From: Pedobacter panaciterrae
GTDB taxonomy: Bacteria > Bacteroidota > Bacteroidia > Sphingobacteriales > Sphingobacteriaceae
Direction: 5' to 3'
Assembly: GCF_001636695.1 (NCBI RefSeq)
Contig: NZ_LGEL01000029.1
Span: 1 to 64,000 of the forward strand
Length of the DNA: 64,000 bases
The position numbers and the translations under genes are program-made. The notes under the pieces were generated by a model. That model saw nothing but the letters and a program-made list of their open reading frames with translations, did no database searches and was not told where the DNA came from. Of the stretch, positions 45,597 through 54,531 are shown in pieces. Position 1 is the stretch's first letter. Each line of letters opens with the position of its first letter.

Positions 45597-47750
45597 TTAA
45601 TTTTTGAACAAGCCACTAAATGCTGGATTATCCTTTATGAGATCAAAATCTTCTATAAAACTTGCGGAATCCCAAGCATTTCCTGCATCTAACCATTTTT
45701 TTAACCATTTCACTCCTTGTTCAACATCTTCCAACAGCGCATATGCTCTTGATATATCGTAATCAGATATTTTTGGCGCAAGATTATTAGCTGCCTCAAG
45801 GTTTGAAATAGCCATTGAAAGAAAAGTTTCTTTTGTCTTTTTGACAGTTTCCCTTTTAGCTAATTCAATATTTATCAATCCAAGATTATAAAATGCTGCG
45901 TCATGTGCTGGATCAAGTTGTATAGCTTGGGTTAGACGTTTTTTACCAGATTCCAAAAGCGATATTGCAACACTTGCATCTTTTTCAAGAATAGATATTA
46001 TTAATTCGCAGTGACCCCAGTTATTCATGGCTTTAATGTTCACCGCATCAAGTTCAATAGCCTTTTCGAAATGGGGAATTGCGGAGTGTAATATTTCACC
46101 ATCGTTTAACAATTTCCCGAGATGCACTTTCTTGTTGCCCAATCTATAACTTAAGTCGGCCGAATTACCATATTCCTTTTGGCAAGACTGTAATATATCA
46201 ATGGCTTTTCGGAGAAATTCTTCTGCATGTTCAACATTGTTTTCACCGCACTCAGCCAATGCTGTTGCTAAATTTAAATTGGCTTCCAGTGTAGGGTTAA
46301 ATCTAACTGCCATTTCATAATTTGTCAAAGCTTCATTAAAATATTCATCACTACCATCTGAAAGATGCGCAAGACGTCTAAAAATCCAGCCCAAGTTGGA
46401 GTAAGCACCCCCGTCTCTAGGATAAATTTTTATTGCTTTTCTATAGCGTGCGATACTCTCCTTGAAATTAGCCATTTGAAGATCTTTGTCTGTATCGAAG
46501 TTCCCAATTTCTGAAAAAATCCTTGCTGAATTGAGCCAAGCTTCATAGAGATTAACATCAAGACTGATAGCTTGATCGAACAATGCCAAGACTACTTGCC
46601 TCAAATCCATTGTAATACCATTCTTTTCTTTTGCCTGACGAAGCATCGCCGTGCCTTTATTGAGATATGCTTTGGCTAACGTAGGATCAGTTTGAATGGC
46701 CAAATCATACCTATCGAAAACAGATTTATATATCCCATCTTGTTGCCGAACAGGTTTTCCTGATGCCGTTGCTGCTGCATTGTTGGCATGGTTATAATAT
46801 GCAATTGCTAGATTATGGAGCAGATTTTTGTCGCCTTTGGCTAAGACCTCTTCCTTGATTTTTTCAAACTCTTTTCCATAAGGAACTAATTTTTCTATAT
46901 AATTCGCAAGTTTATTGCCTAAATCATTTTCTTGTGCAGATCTTCCAAAGGTAAGATTCATGGCTTCAACAAAATAAGGTGTTCCGTAACCCTCCCGAAT
47001 TTTTATCCAACTTCCAACGAATGTCTGAAAACCTATTAGGCCATTTTCCTGACTACCCAAGATTACGACTTTTTGTAACTCGGGCATTCTAGCTTCAACA
47101 ATCTTATTCTCACGATAAGATATTTTGTTTTCGTCAATATGCTTAAACAAGGCGTCGATGAAGCTAATTGATCGATCAACCAATGGAGACAAAAACTTAC
47201 TAAGACTTACAGTATTATGTTCTTGTCCGTTTATAGTAATTCCATTTCCATTAACAATACAAAATTCATCCTCTATTAATGAGTAAGAAGAATGCACGAA
47301 CGAATTCCTAATCTCATTGAAGTAAAGTTCGTTCAGGCCGTTAACAAAATCTTCAAATCGACATTGCTTTCCTAACTGTTCAAGTCTTATGAACTTTTCG
47401 GTCGGAGTTAGAAACTCATCTCGTCGATTATATAAATCGGGTTTATATCTGAGACGTTCTCCAGTAGCTAACCTAAGCAAGTTTCCGATTATATTATAAA
47501 GCTCGTTCATTTCGAAGATATGGCAATAAATATGCAGGCCAAGTCTAGCTTTAGAGAAAATAACGTTTGAAGAGTGCAATTGCGCCTTCATATCATCTAT
47601 GTAGGCACGGCTTTCATATAGATGAGTCAACGCCCTTTGGTCGCCCATTCCATTATACCCAATTAAAATATTTACGAATTCAAATTCATCATGCGTTCTA
47701 GCAGTTTGAAAAAGTCTTTGAAATTCTGATAGTAGTTCTTCTTGTTGCAT
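45597..47750 (-). CDS. HEPN-like plus TPR protein
   Basis: A 717-residue protein. Residues ~1-200 are helical and contain EIRNSFVHSSYSL, with R148-N149-x3-H153, the R-x4-H active-site motif of HEPN RNases. From ~310 to the end are about nine TPR-like repeats (for example AYLNKGTAMLRQAKE and AYSNLGWIFRRLA), a protein-binding scaffold. A HEPN domain with TPRs suggests an RNase kept off until the repeats bind a trigger. This is inference; no characterized match is known to me. It lies 113 bp beyond the TIGR04141 gene on the same strand. Confidence 0.6.
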   Translation of the reverse strand: MQQEELLSEFQRLFQTARTHDEFEFVNILIGYNGMGDQRALTHLYESRAYIDDMKAQLHSSNVIFSKARLGLHIYCHIFEMNELYNIIGNLLRLATGERLRYKPDLYNRRDEFLTPTEKFIRLEQLGKQCRFEDFVNGLNELYFNEIRNSFVHSSYSLIEDEFCIVNGNGITINGQEHNTVSLSKFLSPLVDRSISFIDALFKHIDENKISYRENKIVEARMPELQKVVILGSQENGLIGFQTFVGSWIKIREGYGTPYFVEAMNLTFGRSAQENDLGNKLANYIEKLVPYGKEFEKIKEEVLAKGDKNLLHNLAIAYYNHANNAAATASGKPVRQQDGIYKSVFDRYDLAIQTDPTLAKAYLNKGTAMLRQAKEKNGITMDLRQVVLALFDQAISLDVNLYEAWLNSARIFSEIGNFDTDKDLQMANFKESIARYRKAIKIYPRDGGAYSNLGWIFRRLAHLSDGSDEYFNEALTNYEMAVRFNPTLEANLNLATALAECGENNVEHAEEFLRKAIDILQSCQKEYGNSADLSYRLGNKKVHLGKLLNDGEILHSAIPHFEKAIELDAVNIKAMNNWGHCELIISILEKDASVAISLLESGKKRLTQAIQLDPAHDAAFYNLGLINIELAKRETVKKTKETFLSMAISNLEAANNLAPKISDYDISRAYALLEDVEQGVKWLKKWLDAGNAWDSASFIEDFDLIKDNPAFSGLFKN

Positions 47751-47862
47751 TGACTAAAGATACTAATCTCTATCTTTCAAAACTATGAACCTATTTGACC
47801 GAAGTCTGGTAGTTTGTTAAAAATATTTGCCATTTGGCTCTCTTAGCTGATGTTAATCGTAA

Positions 47863-49647
47863 TTAACTTAGTTGCAAAATCTGAAAACTGATTTCCTGAC
47901 TGTTCATGTTTTTTGCCAGTTCGTTTAGGGAGAACTTAGCAATATTAGATCCGAATTCATCAATTTGCGTAGCCAGTGATCTATTGGCTCCCGAAGTGTC
48001 TAAAACCGCCAGTACGAATACTGGAATCCTGGTGGTAAACAAATCAATAAATATATTCCGTTGAATGTTTTGAAGCTGGTTTCTCGCACTTACGATATAA
48101 GCAGAAGTTCCCTGATTCGCTTGTAAAGCATCGTACAGTTCACCAATAAATTTAAATCCATCCTTACTGTCTTCCTGTACCCGCCTTGCCGCAATTAAAA
48201 CCTGTGCGCAAAGGTCTCGCATGGAATTATTAAAACCTTTTTTCACATGATAAAAATAAACATGGTTGTTATCCCACCGTAGAATGTCGCAGACCTCTAT
48301 GTTTGATGGTGTTATTTTATCAAAAACCATAGAATTAGGCATTCCGATGTAGGAAGCGTTATAATCGTTTTCAGAACCGTGAAAACCTATCCAAGGCCGG
48401 ATAACAGGTCCAGTATACACCCTAGAATTGATGAAATTCTGGCAGTTTTCATTGATTTTATCGATCATTGTTTTTCCAATTTCATACCAGTCCTTTTCAA
48501 TCAGAAAGTAGCTTTTTAGGTTATCTTGTACTTCTGTGCAGTAATGATTTCGCATGGTATCGGAAGTCACTATTTCTCCTCCGCTATCATATGTTACAAT
48601 GGTCGCCGTAACCGCAATTCTTTCAAAATCCTGTTGAGATACAGCGGGATCAATCTTGCGGATTTCATCTAGTAGGGTCTGGATTTCCCGAATGGGTTCC
48701 TCACTTTTGAATTCATACTCGCTCGTCCCAATCCTGAAGTAAAAGATAGTATAGGTTGATAGATAGTAGCGTTCAAAATCTTTGTGACTTATTTCCACGC
48801 TAAAAAACTTACTGGGATCGAGATAGTTTGCATAGACTTTTGCATCGGCCTTGGTATTTAGGGTTTTGATTAAGGTCTGGTTTCCACGCCCGAGTTTTTC
48901 AACACTATTGATCTCCACAAGTGGCGGTTGTGTCAATAGCTTTTCACAGTTCGTAATAATCCTCAGCAGCTCTTTAAAGGAAATCGACTTTTTAATGCAG
49001 AAACTGTTCTTAGCGATACAAAGGCTTTCGGCCTTAATTTCGGCTGGCGGAAAACCAAAAATATTAATCAGCTTATCCACGTTGACAGCAGCATTAAGCT
49101 CATTGTAAATACTACCAAAGCTTTCGTTTTCATATAAATTATGGTCATTCCTGAATATTTTTACCGCACCTAGGATTCCTCCCACTAGGGTTCGCTCTTT
49201 TGAGGAGCGCAAGGATTTGTCTTCTGGCTTTAAAATCCTGGAAAGGATCTGCAAGCCCAAGTCATTTGTCGCTATGTCCTGAATGACCATGTGCCCCGAT
49301 CCCCCTGTCGAAGAATAATAGCATTTACCCTTTTTGGACTTCAGGATTAAAATATAGCTTTCGCTGCTTGTTTTCTCATGCTTCAGGATAGGTTCGTTAG
49401 CCAAGGCTATACTTTTGATGAACTCCTTCCATCTAATATCGCTTGTTTTCTTTCGAAAGTACAAACTGATTTCATAATTGGAATGTAGATTGGGCGTTAC
49501 CTTTTGCGGTTTATAATCCTTTAATTTCATTAGCCTGCTTATGTAGGCATCATCAATGATCTGTACGGTCGGCTTCGAAATGCCTTTTCCTGGTATAGTA
49601 ATGCTATCTTTTAGCAGGTAAAAACTGTTTTGGATCTTTTCAGACAT
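47863..49647 (-). CDS. TIGR04141/DUF6119 family protein
   Basis: A 594-residue protein that I recognize as the TIGR04141 (DUF6119) family of sporadically distributed proteins. Conserved features are GGSGHMVIQDIATNDLGLQILSRI, the following R-rich segment ERTLVGG, a region rich in phenylalanines and charged residues, and DILRWDNNHVYFYHVKKGF near residue 470. The family's activity is not established and it is often found in defence islands. It is the first of three leftward genes. A regulator (XRE, 49998-50207) lies upstream in the same direction. Confidence 0.7.
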   Translation of the reverse strand: MSEKIQNSFYLLKDSITIPGKGISKPTVQIIDDAYISRLMKLKDYKPQKVTPNLHSNYEISLYFRKKTSDIRWKEFIKSIALANEPILKHEKTSSESYILILKSKKGKCYYSSTGGSGHMVIQDIATNDLGLQILSRILKPEDKSLRSSKERTLVGGILGAVKIFRNDHNLYENESFGSIYNELNAAVNVDKLINIFGFPPAEIKAESLCIAKNSFCIKKSISFKELLRIITNCEKLLTQPPLVEINSVEKLGRGNQTLIKTLNTKADAKVYANYLDPSKFFSVEISHKDFERYYLSTYTIFYFRIGTSEYEFKSEEPIREIQTLLDEIRKIDPAVSQQDFERIAVTATIVTYDSGGEIVTSDTMRNHYCTEVQDNLKSYFLIEKDWYEIGKTMIDKINENCQNFINSRVYTGPVIRPWIGFHGSENDYNASYIGMPNSMVFDKITPSNIEVCDILRWDNNHVYFYHVKKGFNNSMRDLCAQVLIAARRVQEDSKDGFKFIGELYDALQANQGTSAYIVSARNQLQNIQRNIFIDLFTTRIPVFVLAVLDTSGANRSLATQIDEFGSNIAKFSLNELAKNMNSQEISFQILQLS

Positions 49648-49997
49648 GAACTTATTTAATTTAGATTTGAGAAAGCTATATTTTATAATTCTGGTACGGA
49701 TTTATTGTATCTTTTTTTATTATTAACCTAGAGGGCAAAAGTAGGTGTTGCATCTAATGAACAATTACGGTTTGCCGTATTGAGGGTCACATATGGCTTA
49801 TTCCTTAATTAATTTACATTAAAGTTAACTCAAATTATATTAGCCACTGCATTGAAAGGATAATAAAGGAGCGGCTTCATATCTATGGATCCAAACTCTT
49901 TTTAAAAGCCAATTTACGACAGTTCCATCTTTCAAAAATCCCTATTTCGTGAATAGTTTCTTTATCTTTTTCTGCTTATCGATTGGAAAATCTAGCT
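49648..49997. other. 350-bp gap, no feature seen
   Basis: AT-rich gap between the XRE gene and the TIGR04141 gene. It should hold the promoter of the latter. A small TACGG-TTTG-CCGTA hairpin is present near 49767; nothing else stands out. Confidence 0.6.
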
Positions 49998-50207
49998 TTA
50001 TTTTTTATGAGAGACTAGTAAATCCCCTGCTTCGATATCGAGATATACGGAAATCTCAAATAGTTTCTTAATTGAAGGTTGAGCCGAATTTGTGCACCAA
50101 CTGGAAACGGTTTCTGGAGCTATTTTTAAAGCATCTGCCAAATCCTTGTTTGTCTTACCTTTTTCGGCCAGTACTGCTTTGATACGGTTATAGATTGTTT
50201 TACTCAT
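49998..50207 (-). CDS. XRE-family HTH regulator
   Basis: A 69-residue protein that is almost entirely a lambda-repressor-type helix-turn-helix: NRIKAVLAEKGKTNKDLADALKIAPETVSSWCTN, then a short C-terminal helix. It probably represses genes around it. It is oriented leftward, divergent from the leader RNA/HEPN unit, with a ~160-bp gap to that unit's promoter, so it may control the divergent transcript or the TIGR04141 gene. Confidence 0.85.
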   Translation of the reverse strand: MSKTIYNRIKAVLAEKGKTNKDLADALKIAPETVSSWCTNSAQPSIKKLFEISVYLDIEAGDLLVSHKK

Positions 50208-50365
50208 ATTGAATGATGTAAAACAAATATAATATTTGAAAAATAATCAAATTCACTGTTTAATAAATGTATTTAGTCAATATAAAAACGTTTTTATTAT
50301 TTTAATTGACGTTTTACATTATTAATATCTATATTTGAGTAAAGTTTTTATAAACTTAAAAATTA

Positions 50366-50373
50366 TACTTTTG
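50366..50373 (+). promoter_or_regulatory. Bacteroidetes -7 element upstream of the leader RNA
   Basis: TACTTTTG, an exact TAnnTTTG match, about 270 bp before the HEPN gene ATG. Transcription from here would give a long structured leader. Confidence 0.55.
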
Positions 50374-50379
50374 TAATTC

Positions 50380-50590
50380 TAGAAGTGAAAATTAGGATTG
50401 CATACGAGCCTCGCAGCTAAATCTGGTAAATTTAATCTCAGCGAGCGTAAGTGTAGCATCCACCACCCTATAAATTAATAGGGCTGGTGCTCGCTTATGT
50501 ATGTTGTTGAGATCCATTCCGAAAGGTTTGGCGGTTTACCAGAACCAAGCTGCAATGTACTGAGTGAGTTGCCAGCCCTATTTTTAAGTT
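50380..50590 (+). ncRNA. Structured leader RNA with mutually exclusive hairpins
   Basis: Upstream of the HEPN gene the RNA can form ATCTCA (50435-50440) with TGAGAT (50508-50513), AGCGAGC (50440-50446) with GCTCGCT (50489-50495), and the hairpin CACCACCCTAT..ATAGGGCTGGTG (50461-50489). The right half of that hairpin, AATAGGGCTGG (50477-50487), is also perfectly complementary (11 bp) to CCAGCCCTATT (50572-50582), which is followed by a short T-run. The two pairings exclude each other, as in attenuators. It could equally be a free small RNA. No known family was recognized. Confidence 0.45.
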
Positions 50591-50642
50591 AGGCATCCAC
50601 TTGTTGAGGCTTATTTAATGTTAAAAATTAAATGAGATCAAT

Positions 50643-51554
50643 ATGGAACCAAAATTATCACCAGAAGCCAACCACGCAGTCCATTTCAGGGAGTTCATCC
50701 AACGGCTTGCCCAGAAGTTTGAACCACTGAAGATCTTCAGTTTTTCGAAGAACACCTGCACGCAAAACACACATGGTTGCTTTAGTGAAAGTCCAGTCTT
50801 TTTCAAATGTAACTATTGCCTATTGGTGGTTACCGAAACTCCAACCCGAATAGACTACGAAATGCAGGATTTCGCGAATACCTATTATCGGCACGGAACA
50901 ATTACCATTATCTGCCATGGCAGGCAATCAGTTATGGATGCGGTGCAGCATAACAGCCGCTTTTTTATATCGGTACTTACTACTGGAAAACTGCTCTACA
51001 GTAAAGATGGGCTATTAGATGTTGATCTGATACCTCAGTTCGTACCAACAAAGGGTGCGGTAAAGGCACTTAAACATTATGAACATCGCATTCCGCTGGC
51101 TGATGGATTTCTGATGTGCGCATCCGAATGTTTGGAGAAGGAACAGTTTGGAATATGTGCCTTTATGCTCCATCAATCAGTAGAACAGGCCTGCATCTGT
51201 CTGGTCAGGGTTCATATTGCCTACCGTTCTGAATTTCATAACCTGTACCGCCTGCTCCGTCTGTGCCAGTGCTTTTCCGAATGCCCTTTTCAACTGTTCC
51301 TGTCCACTGCCGAAGATGAAAGGCTGTTTGATGTAATGGCAAAAAGCTATTCTGGTTCACGCTATAAGAATGATTTTACGGTTTCTCGGCAGGATGCGGA
51401 AAGTCTATACCAACGGGTCGCATCCTTTCTTTTACTTGTTAAAAACATGTGCGATGATAAAATAGAACTGTTGTATCGGGAAGCCGAACTTCATGCAGCC
51501 CTAAAAAACACAGTAGGTATACGAATTGGAACAACTGAACAAATAGAAGATTAA
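50643..51554 (+). CDS. HEPN domain protein with nucleotidyltransferase-like N-terminus
   Basis: A 303-residue protein. Residues ~145-275 fit the HEPN domain (FGICAFMLHQSVEQACICLV, then HNLYRLLRL, then DERLFDVMAKSYSGSRY). The N-terminal half resembles a minimal nucleotidyltransferase fold but lacks a clear GS-x-GxG active site, so it may be degenerate. HEPN-nucleotidyltransferase proteins often act as toxin-antitoxin or nucleotide-modification units. The next gene follows after 4 bp, so they form an operon. The long structured leader RNA precedes it. Confidence 0.72.
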   Translation: MEPKLSPEANHAVHFREFIQRLAQKFEPLKIFSFSKNTCTQNTHGCFSESPVFFKCNYCLLVVTETPTRIDYEMQDFANTYYRHGTITIICHGRQSVMDAVQHNSRFFISVLTTGKLLYSKDGLLDVDLIPQFVPTKGAVKALKHYEHRIPLADGFLMCASECLEKEQFGICAFMLHQSVEQACICLVRVHIAYRSEFHNLYRLLRLCQCFSECPFQLFLSTAEDERLFDVMAKSYSGSRYKNDFTVSRQDAESLYQRVASFLLLVKNMCDDKIELLYREAELHAALKNTVGIRIGTTEQIED

Positions 51555-51558
51555 AGCC

Positions 51559-52146
51559 GTGGAAAAGCATATAAAGAAACTATCGAAAAACAGGATCGTT
51601 TATCTAGACAATGATGAAATGGCGGAGCCAATTAAAGTGGTGCACGATTTTTTCAGTGCCTCATGGTTGCCCGATCATTTGAAGATGCTGAGGCAATGGC
51701 GCGATGCTGCCGCTTTTGAATCCGAAAATTCTAACAACCGAAGTCCCGCTGGCCTGCTCTACGACCATGAACTGACCATAAAACTGATGGAGGCGGCTTG
51801 GCTGTTAAAGGGCAAAAAGCTCGGCAGGATCAAAATCGATGCCGAAAAGGAAAACGATATAGCCAAATGGTATATCAAAACCGAAAAGAAAAAATTTCAG
51901 CATTATCCCGAAAACCTTGATATCAGCGAAATGCTCAAACCATCATTCGTACTAAAAAAGATGTTCAGGATTCATAAACTGGACGGTTACCGAAAAATCC
52001 TGAACATCTGGCTTTACGATGCGCTCAGTACTTCCTTTATGGAAGAAAGCCTGTCCAAGGCCGAGGTCATTACCGTTTACGAGCAATTGGTCAAACTGTT
52101 CGAGGCTATGTGGCTGATTAGTCAGCGCATCGGCACAAAGGCGTAA
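51559..52146 (+). CDS. Conserved element protein of unknown function
   Basis: A 195-residue soluble, highly charged, mostly helical protein starting with GTG 4 bp after the HEPN gene. I do not recognize a domain. The tight spacing suggests it works with the HEPN protein, for example as a partner or antidote, but nothing in the sequence shows this. G+C is close to that of the integrase and mobilization genes, so it probably belongs to the element's backbone and is not part of the cassette-like insertions after it. Confidence 0.65.
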   Translation: MEKHIKKLSKNRIVYLDNDEMAEPIKVVHDFFSASWLPDHLKMLRQWRDAAAFESENSNNRSPAGLLYDHELTIKLMEAAWLLKGKKLGRIKIDAEKENDIAKWYIKTEKKKFQHYPENLDISEMLKPSFVLKKMFRIHKLDGYRKILNIWLYDALSTSFMEESLSKAEVITVYEQLVKLFEAMWLISQRIGTKA

Positions 52147-52309
52147 ATTCATTTTAACAACTTCCAGATTTCAGCTCGATCTTTAGAGCGTACGATAACG
52201 AGTATAATTTATCGATGTGAAGTTTGTACAACTAGACATCTGATCATAGCTATAAACGTGTATATTCGTTTGTAAATGTTTAAGGCTAATCGGATTCATA
52301 AATACAGAA

Positions 52310-52319
52310 GTTATGTGCA
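52310..52319 (+). other. Possible cassette boundary (attC R'-like site)
   Basis: GTTATGTGCA just before the 191-residue gene. It is the reverse complement (except for a short insertion) of TGCACATAA at 52936-52944 just past the same gene, as expected if the gene were an integron-type cassette, where the start and the end of a cassette pair in its circular form. Confidence 0.4.
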
Positions 52320-52358
52320 ATACTGGGCGCACACCCGACAACAGAATATAAAACTCCT

Positions 52359-52934
52359 ATGACAACCGATCAAAAATTGAAATTAACATTCGGTATTATT
52401 TCCATATTGCTATTAGTTACATTATTGTTTAAGTTAATTGAAGTTCCTGGGGGAATGATCTTATCTGGGTTGTTTCTTGGTGGAATTTTAATTGTAGGAA
52501 TATTACTCGGCTCACTGGTCCTAAGTCTGCTTTTACAAATAGTATTTAAGAAGAACTCATTTTTTACAATTTATGCAATTGTTATTAGCCTTGCTTTCAT
52601 AACATTTCATTATTATATATATTCCCCCACATTGAAAATCGTAGTTCCAAACGGTTATCATGGAGAGGTTAAATTAATATATTCAAAAGAAAAGGGAGAT
52701 GTTTTGACAATCGACAGTAATGGAATCGGCTATTTAGGTAACTGGACATTTTACCACTCATACACCAGACCTATTGTTAAACAGGCGAATGGAAAAGATT
52801 TGGACAGGAACCTAAAAGGATACAACCGCTCATCGTTTTGGTCAGTAAGTACGTTTCATTCCAGTGACCGAACAATAATTGAAAGCAAAGGGTTCAAAAT
52901 CATACCAGATAGTCTTATAGGCTTAGATGATTAA
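52359..52934 (+). CDS. Membrane protein of unknown function, 191 aa
   Basis: A 191-residue protein with three hydrophobic segments (about 8-28, 32-62 and 66-88) followed by a soluble beta-rich region of ~100 residues that begins IVVPNGYHGEV. The GYHGEV start resembles DUF6843-type domains, a weak call. It lies between the possible attC boundaries, so it may be a mobile cassette gene. Its low G+C differs from the flanking backbone genes. Confidence 0.6.
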   Translation: MTTDQKLKLTFGIISILLLVTLLFKLIEVPGGMILSGLFLGGILIVGILLGSLVLSLLLQIVFKKNSFFTIYAIVISLAFITFHYYIYSPTLKIVVPNGYHGEVKLIYSKEKGDVLTIDSNGIGYLGNWTFYHSYTRPIVKQANGKDLDRNLKGYNRSSFWSVSTFHSSDRTIIESKGFKIIPDSLIGLDD

Positions 52935-52935
52935 A

Positions 52936-53047
52936 TGCACATAATAACAGTTTGGCAAAATTGACGGAAATTCTTCTTTACCTTTCAGATCTTTTAGTAA
53001 ATTCATCTCGATTCCGCCAACTTCGCCAAGCTGCCGACCGTTATACG
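52936..53047 (+). repeat. attC-like palindrome 1
   Basis: A ~112-bp site between two genes. ATAAC (52944-52948) faces GTTAT (53040-53044) at the outside, matching the AAC/GTT core of attC R'' and R'. Inside, GTTTGGC and GCCAAGC pair and ATTGACGG faces CCGCCAACT, giving 20-bp arms around a 46-bp middle. GTTATACGCC at the right end looks like a classic integron core site. Length is within the usual attC range. Confidence 0.5.
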
Positions 53048-53079
53048 CCCCTTTTTCAAAACGCCAACCCCTCCACACC

Positions 53080-53628
53080 ATGATAGACATAGAAAGAAGA
53101 AAAAAACTAGCCTTGCATTTAAGACATCTTTCAGTTGGACTAATTTCGAATGATGATTTTGAAGAAAACTTGATGGATGATGTTACTTATGGTTGGCTGC
53201 CAGAGCAATATTATAGGTCTGAAGAAGCTAAGTCTGATGATAAAATTATTCAGCCAATGTTGGAATTGTGCTGGGGGTTATATGACGATACAAGAAATCA
53301 TAAACTGAAAGGAACCGACAACCTTCCAAAGGAAAGTCTTAAAGTTATTGCAAGATGCATATTGTTCCTACAGAGTAGTCAAAAATATGAATGGCCTTAT
53401 TTTGACACCAACAATCCGCTGTTTAAATTTTCATTGGGAGAAATAATCCTTACTATTCTTTCTCTGGGGCAATATTATAGAGACAAAAGAAAAGAGAAAG
53501 AATTAGCTTACGCTGAATTCCAGAAACTTGGTAATTTCGAGATCTGGCCTTTCCTTAATGAACAACAGTATAAAGAACAACTTGAACTACAGCTTTTTTT
53601 AAAAGCAAAGTTATCTGGTACAATATAA
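53080..53628 (+). CDS. Unknown protein, possible immunity/cassette gene
   Basis: A 182-residue soluble protein starting MIDIERRKKLALHLRHLSVGLISNDDFEENL, with an internal YEWPYFDTNNP segment. I know related uncharacterized proteins from Bacteroidetes genomes, where they appear in varied contexts, but no function. The small size, low G+C and position between attC-like palindromes fit a cassette gene. It has no signal peptide; one possible helix is near residue 140. Confidence 0.6.
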   Translation: MIDIERRKKLALHLRHLSVGLISNDDFEENLMDDVTYGWLPEQYYRSEEAKSDDKIIQPMLELCWGLYDDTRNHKLKGTDNLPKESLKVIARCILFLQSSQKYEWPYFDTNNPLFKFSLGEIILTILSLGQYYRDKRKEKELAYAEFQKLGNFEIWPFLNEQQYKEQLELQLFLKAKLSGTI

Positions 53629-53632
53629 AAAG

Positions 53633-53738
53633 CGTCCTAGGGTTTGGCAAAACTTAGTGGAAATTCTTCTTTGACCGTTCGGGTTTTCTAGTAATTTTAA
53701 CCAAGCCACCAAGCTTCATAAACCCCCAGGGGTTACCA
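53633..53738 (+). repeat. attC-like palindrome 2
   Basis: Similar in plan to palindrome 1, and sharing GGTTTGGCAAAA and GGAAATTCTTCTTT with it. The arms are CCTAGGGTTT (53636-53645) with AAACCCCCAGG (53720-53730) and CTTAGTGG with CCACCAAG. Where palindrome 1 has other bases, both arms here change together, so pairing is kept while sequence varies. The expected GTT..AAC core is less clear than in palindrome 1. Confidence 0.45.
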
Positions 53739-53753
53739 ACAATTTTAGTCGTA

Positions 53754-54440
53754 ATGCCTTCCAAGCGTAAAAAAAACACAGTTTTAAAAATGACAGATAA
53801 AGAAGTAAAAGAAATTATTGAGGCCGAATTCCAAAATAAAACACTGGGAACAACAGAACAATTTCTTGAAATTCACAGCCCAGTCTACTTTGATAATAAT
53901 ATCAATATCGCTAGAATTGACCGTGAAGGAGACGATGAAGTGATTACTGCCTATCTACCTGTACTCGATGAACAATTCTATTTCGCTGTGTATATCGATG
54001 CCAAAACGAACGAAATATTTAATGTTGGTAGCGAATCTAACAATACAGTTTATTTCAGAGCAACTTCAGGGAACTTAACGGAACATGAGTTGAAATCTCT
54101 CACTACACTTAAGCCAACAAAAAGTTGGAACAAAGGTGACTTAAGAGAAAATAAAAAAATGAAGGAAAAGGTGAGTTACATTGCGTTTGCACCCAACCCT
54201 GAACCTGACGAATTTGAGGACAAGTTAAGAAAATTACTAGATTTCTTAGAACAAGATGAAGCAGGGATTAGGGAGTTAGTGGACAAAGCCGAAGGCTATA
54301 TCCAAGTTGCAATGGATATTCATAATGGAAACGGAATGATTGGAGGGCCAACTATAAATATAGACTGTATAAGTAGAATGAAAAATTTGGGACTTGAGAT
54401 AAATTTTGACCTGTATGTTGGGGGAAATAGTTTCAAATAA
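53754..54440 (+). CDS. DUF4279-like protein with N-terminal extension
   Basis: A 228-residue soluble protein. The C-terminal ~130 residues (from LTEHELKSLTTLKPTKSWNKGDL to EINFDLYVG) resemble DUF4279, a family common among small cassette and immunity-type genes; the first ~90 residues form a separate, unrecognized domain. The start may be ATG 53754 or ATG 53790 (MTDKEV). No palindrome like 1 and 2 is seen on its 3' side, so if it was a cassette its own site has been lost. Confidence 0.6.
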   Translation: MPSKRKKNTVLKMTDKEVKEIIEAEFQNKTLGTTEQFLEIHSPVYFDNNINIARIDREGDDEVITAYLPVLDEQFYFAVYIDAKTNEIFNVGSESNNTVYFRATSGNLTEHELKSLTTLKPTKSWNKGDLRENKKMKEKVSYIAFAPNPEPDEFEDKLRKLLDFLEQDEAGIRELVDKAEGYIQVAMDIHNGNGMIGGPTINIDCISRMKNLGLEINFDLYVGGNSFK

Positions 54441-54531
54441 ATATTCTTTCCGTAAACACCAAAGCAAAAACAGCTCGGCAATGTGGGCGGACGTTTTTGC
54501 AGGCCGCAAATGAGCGAGGGAAAGTACTGTC

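Noticed and set aside
48643-48652. AGCGGGATCA as attR (copy of the tRNA-Lys 3' end)
   Set aside because: Only 10 bases match, and it lies inside the TIGR04141 coding sequence; a true att copy should be longer and outside genes.
50621-50806. Minus-strand frame at the start of the HEPN gene
   Set aside because: Shadow of the coding sequence on the other strand without any recognizable domain.
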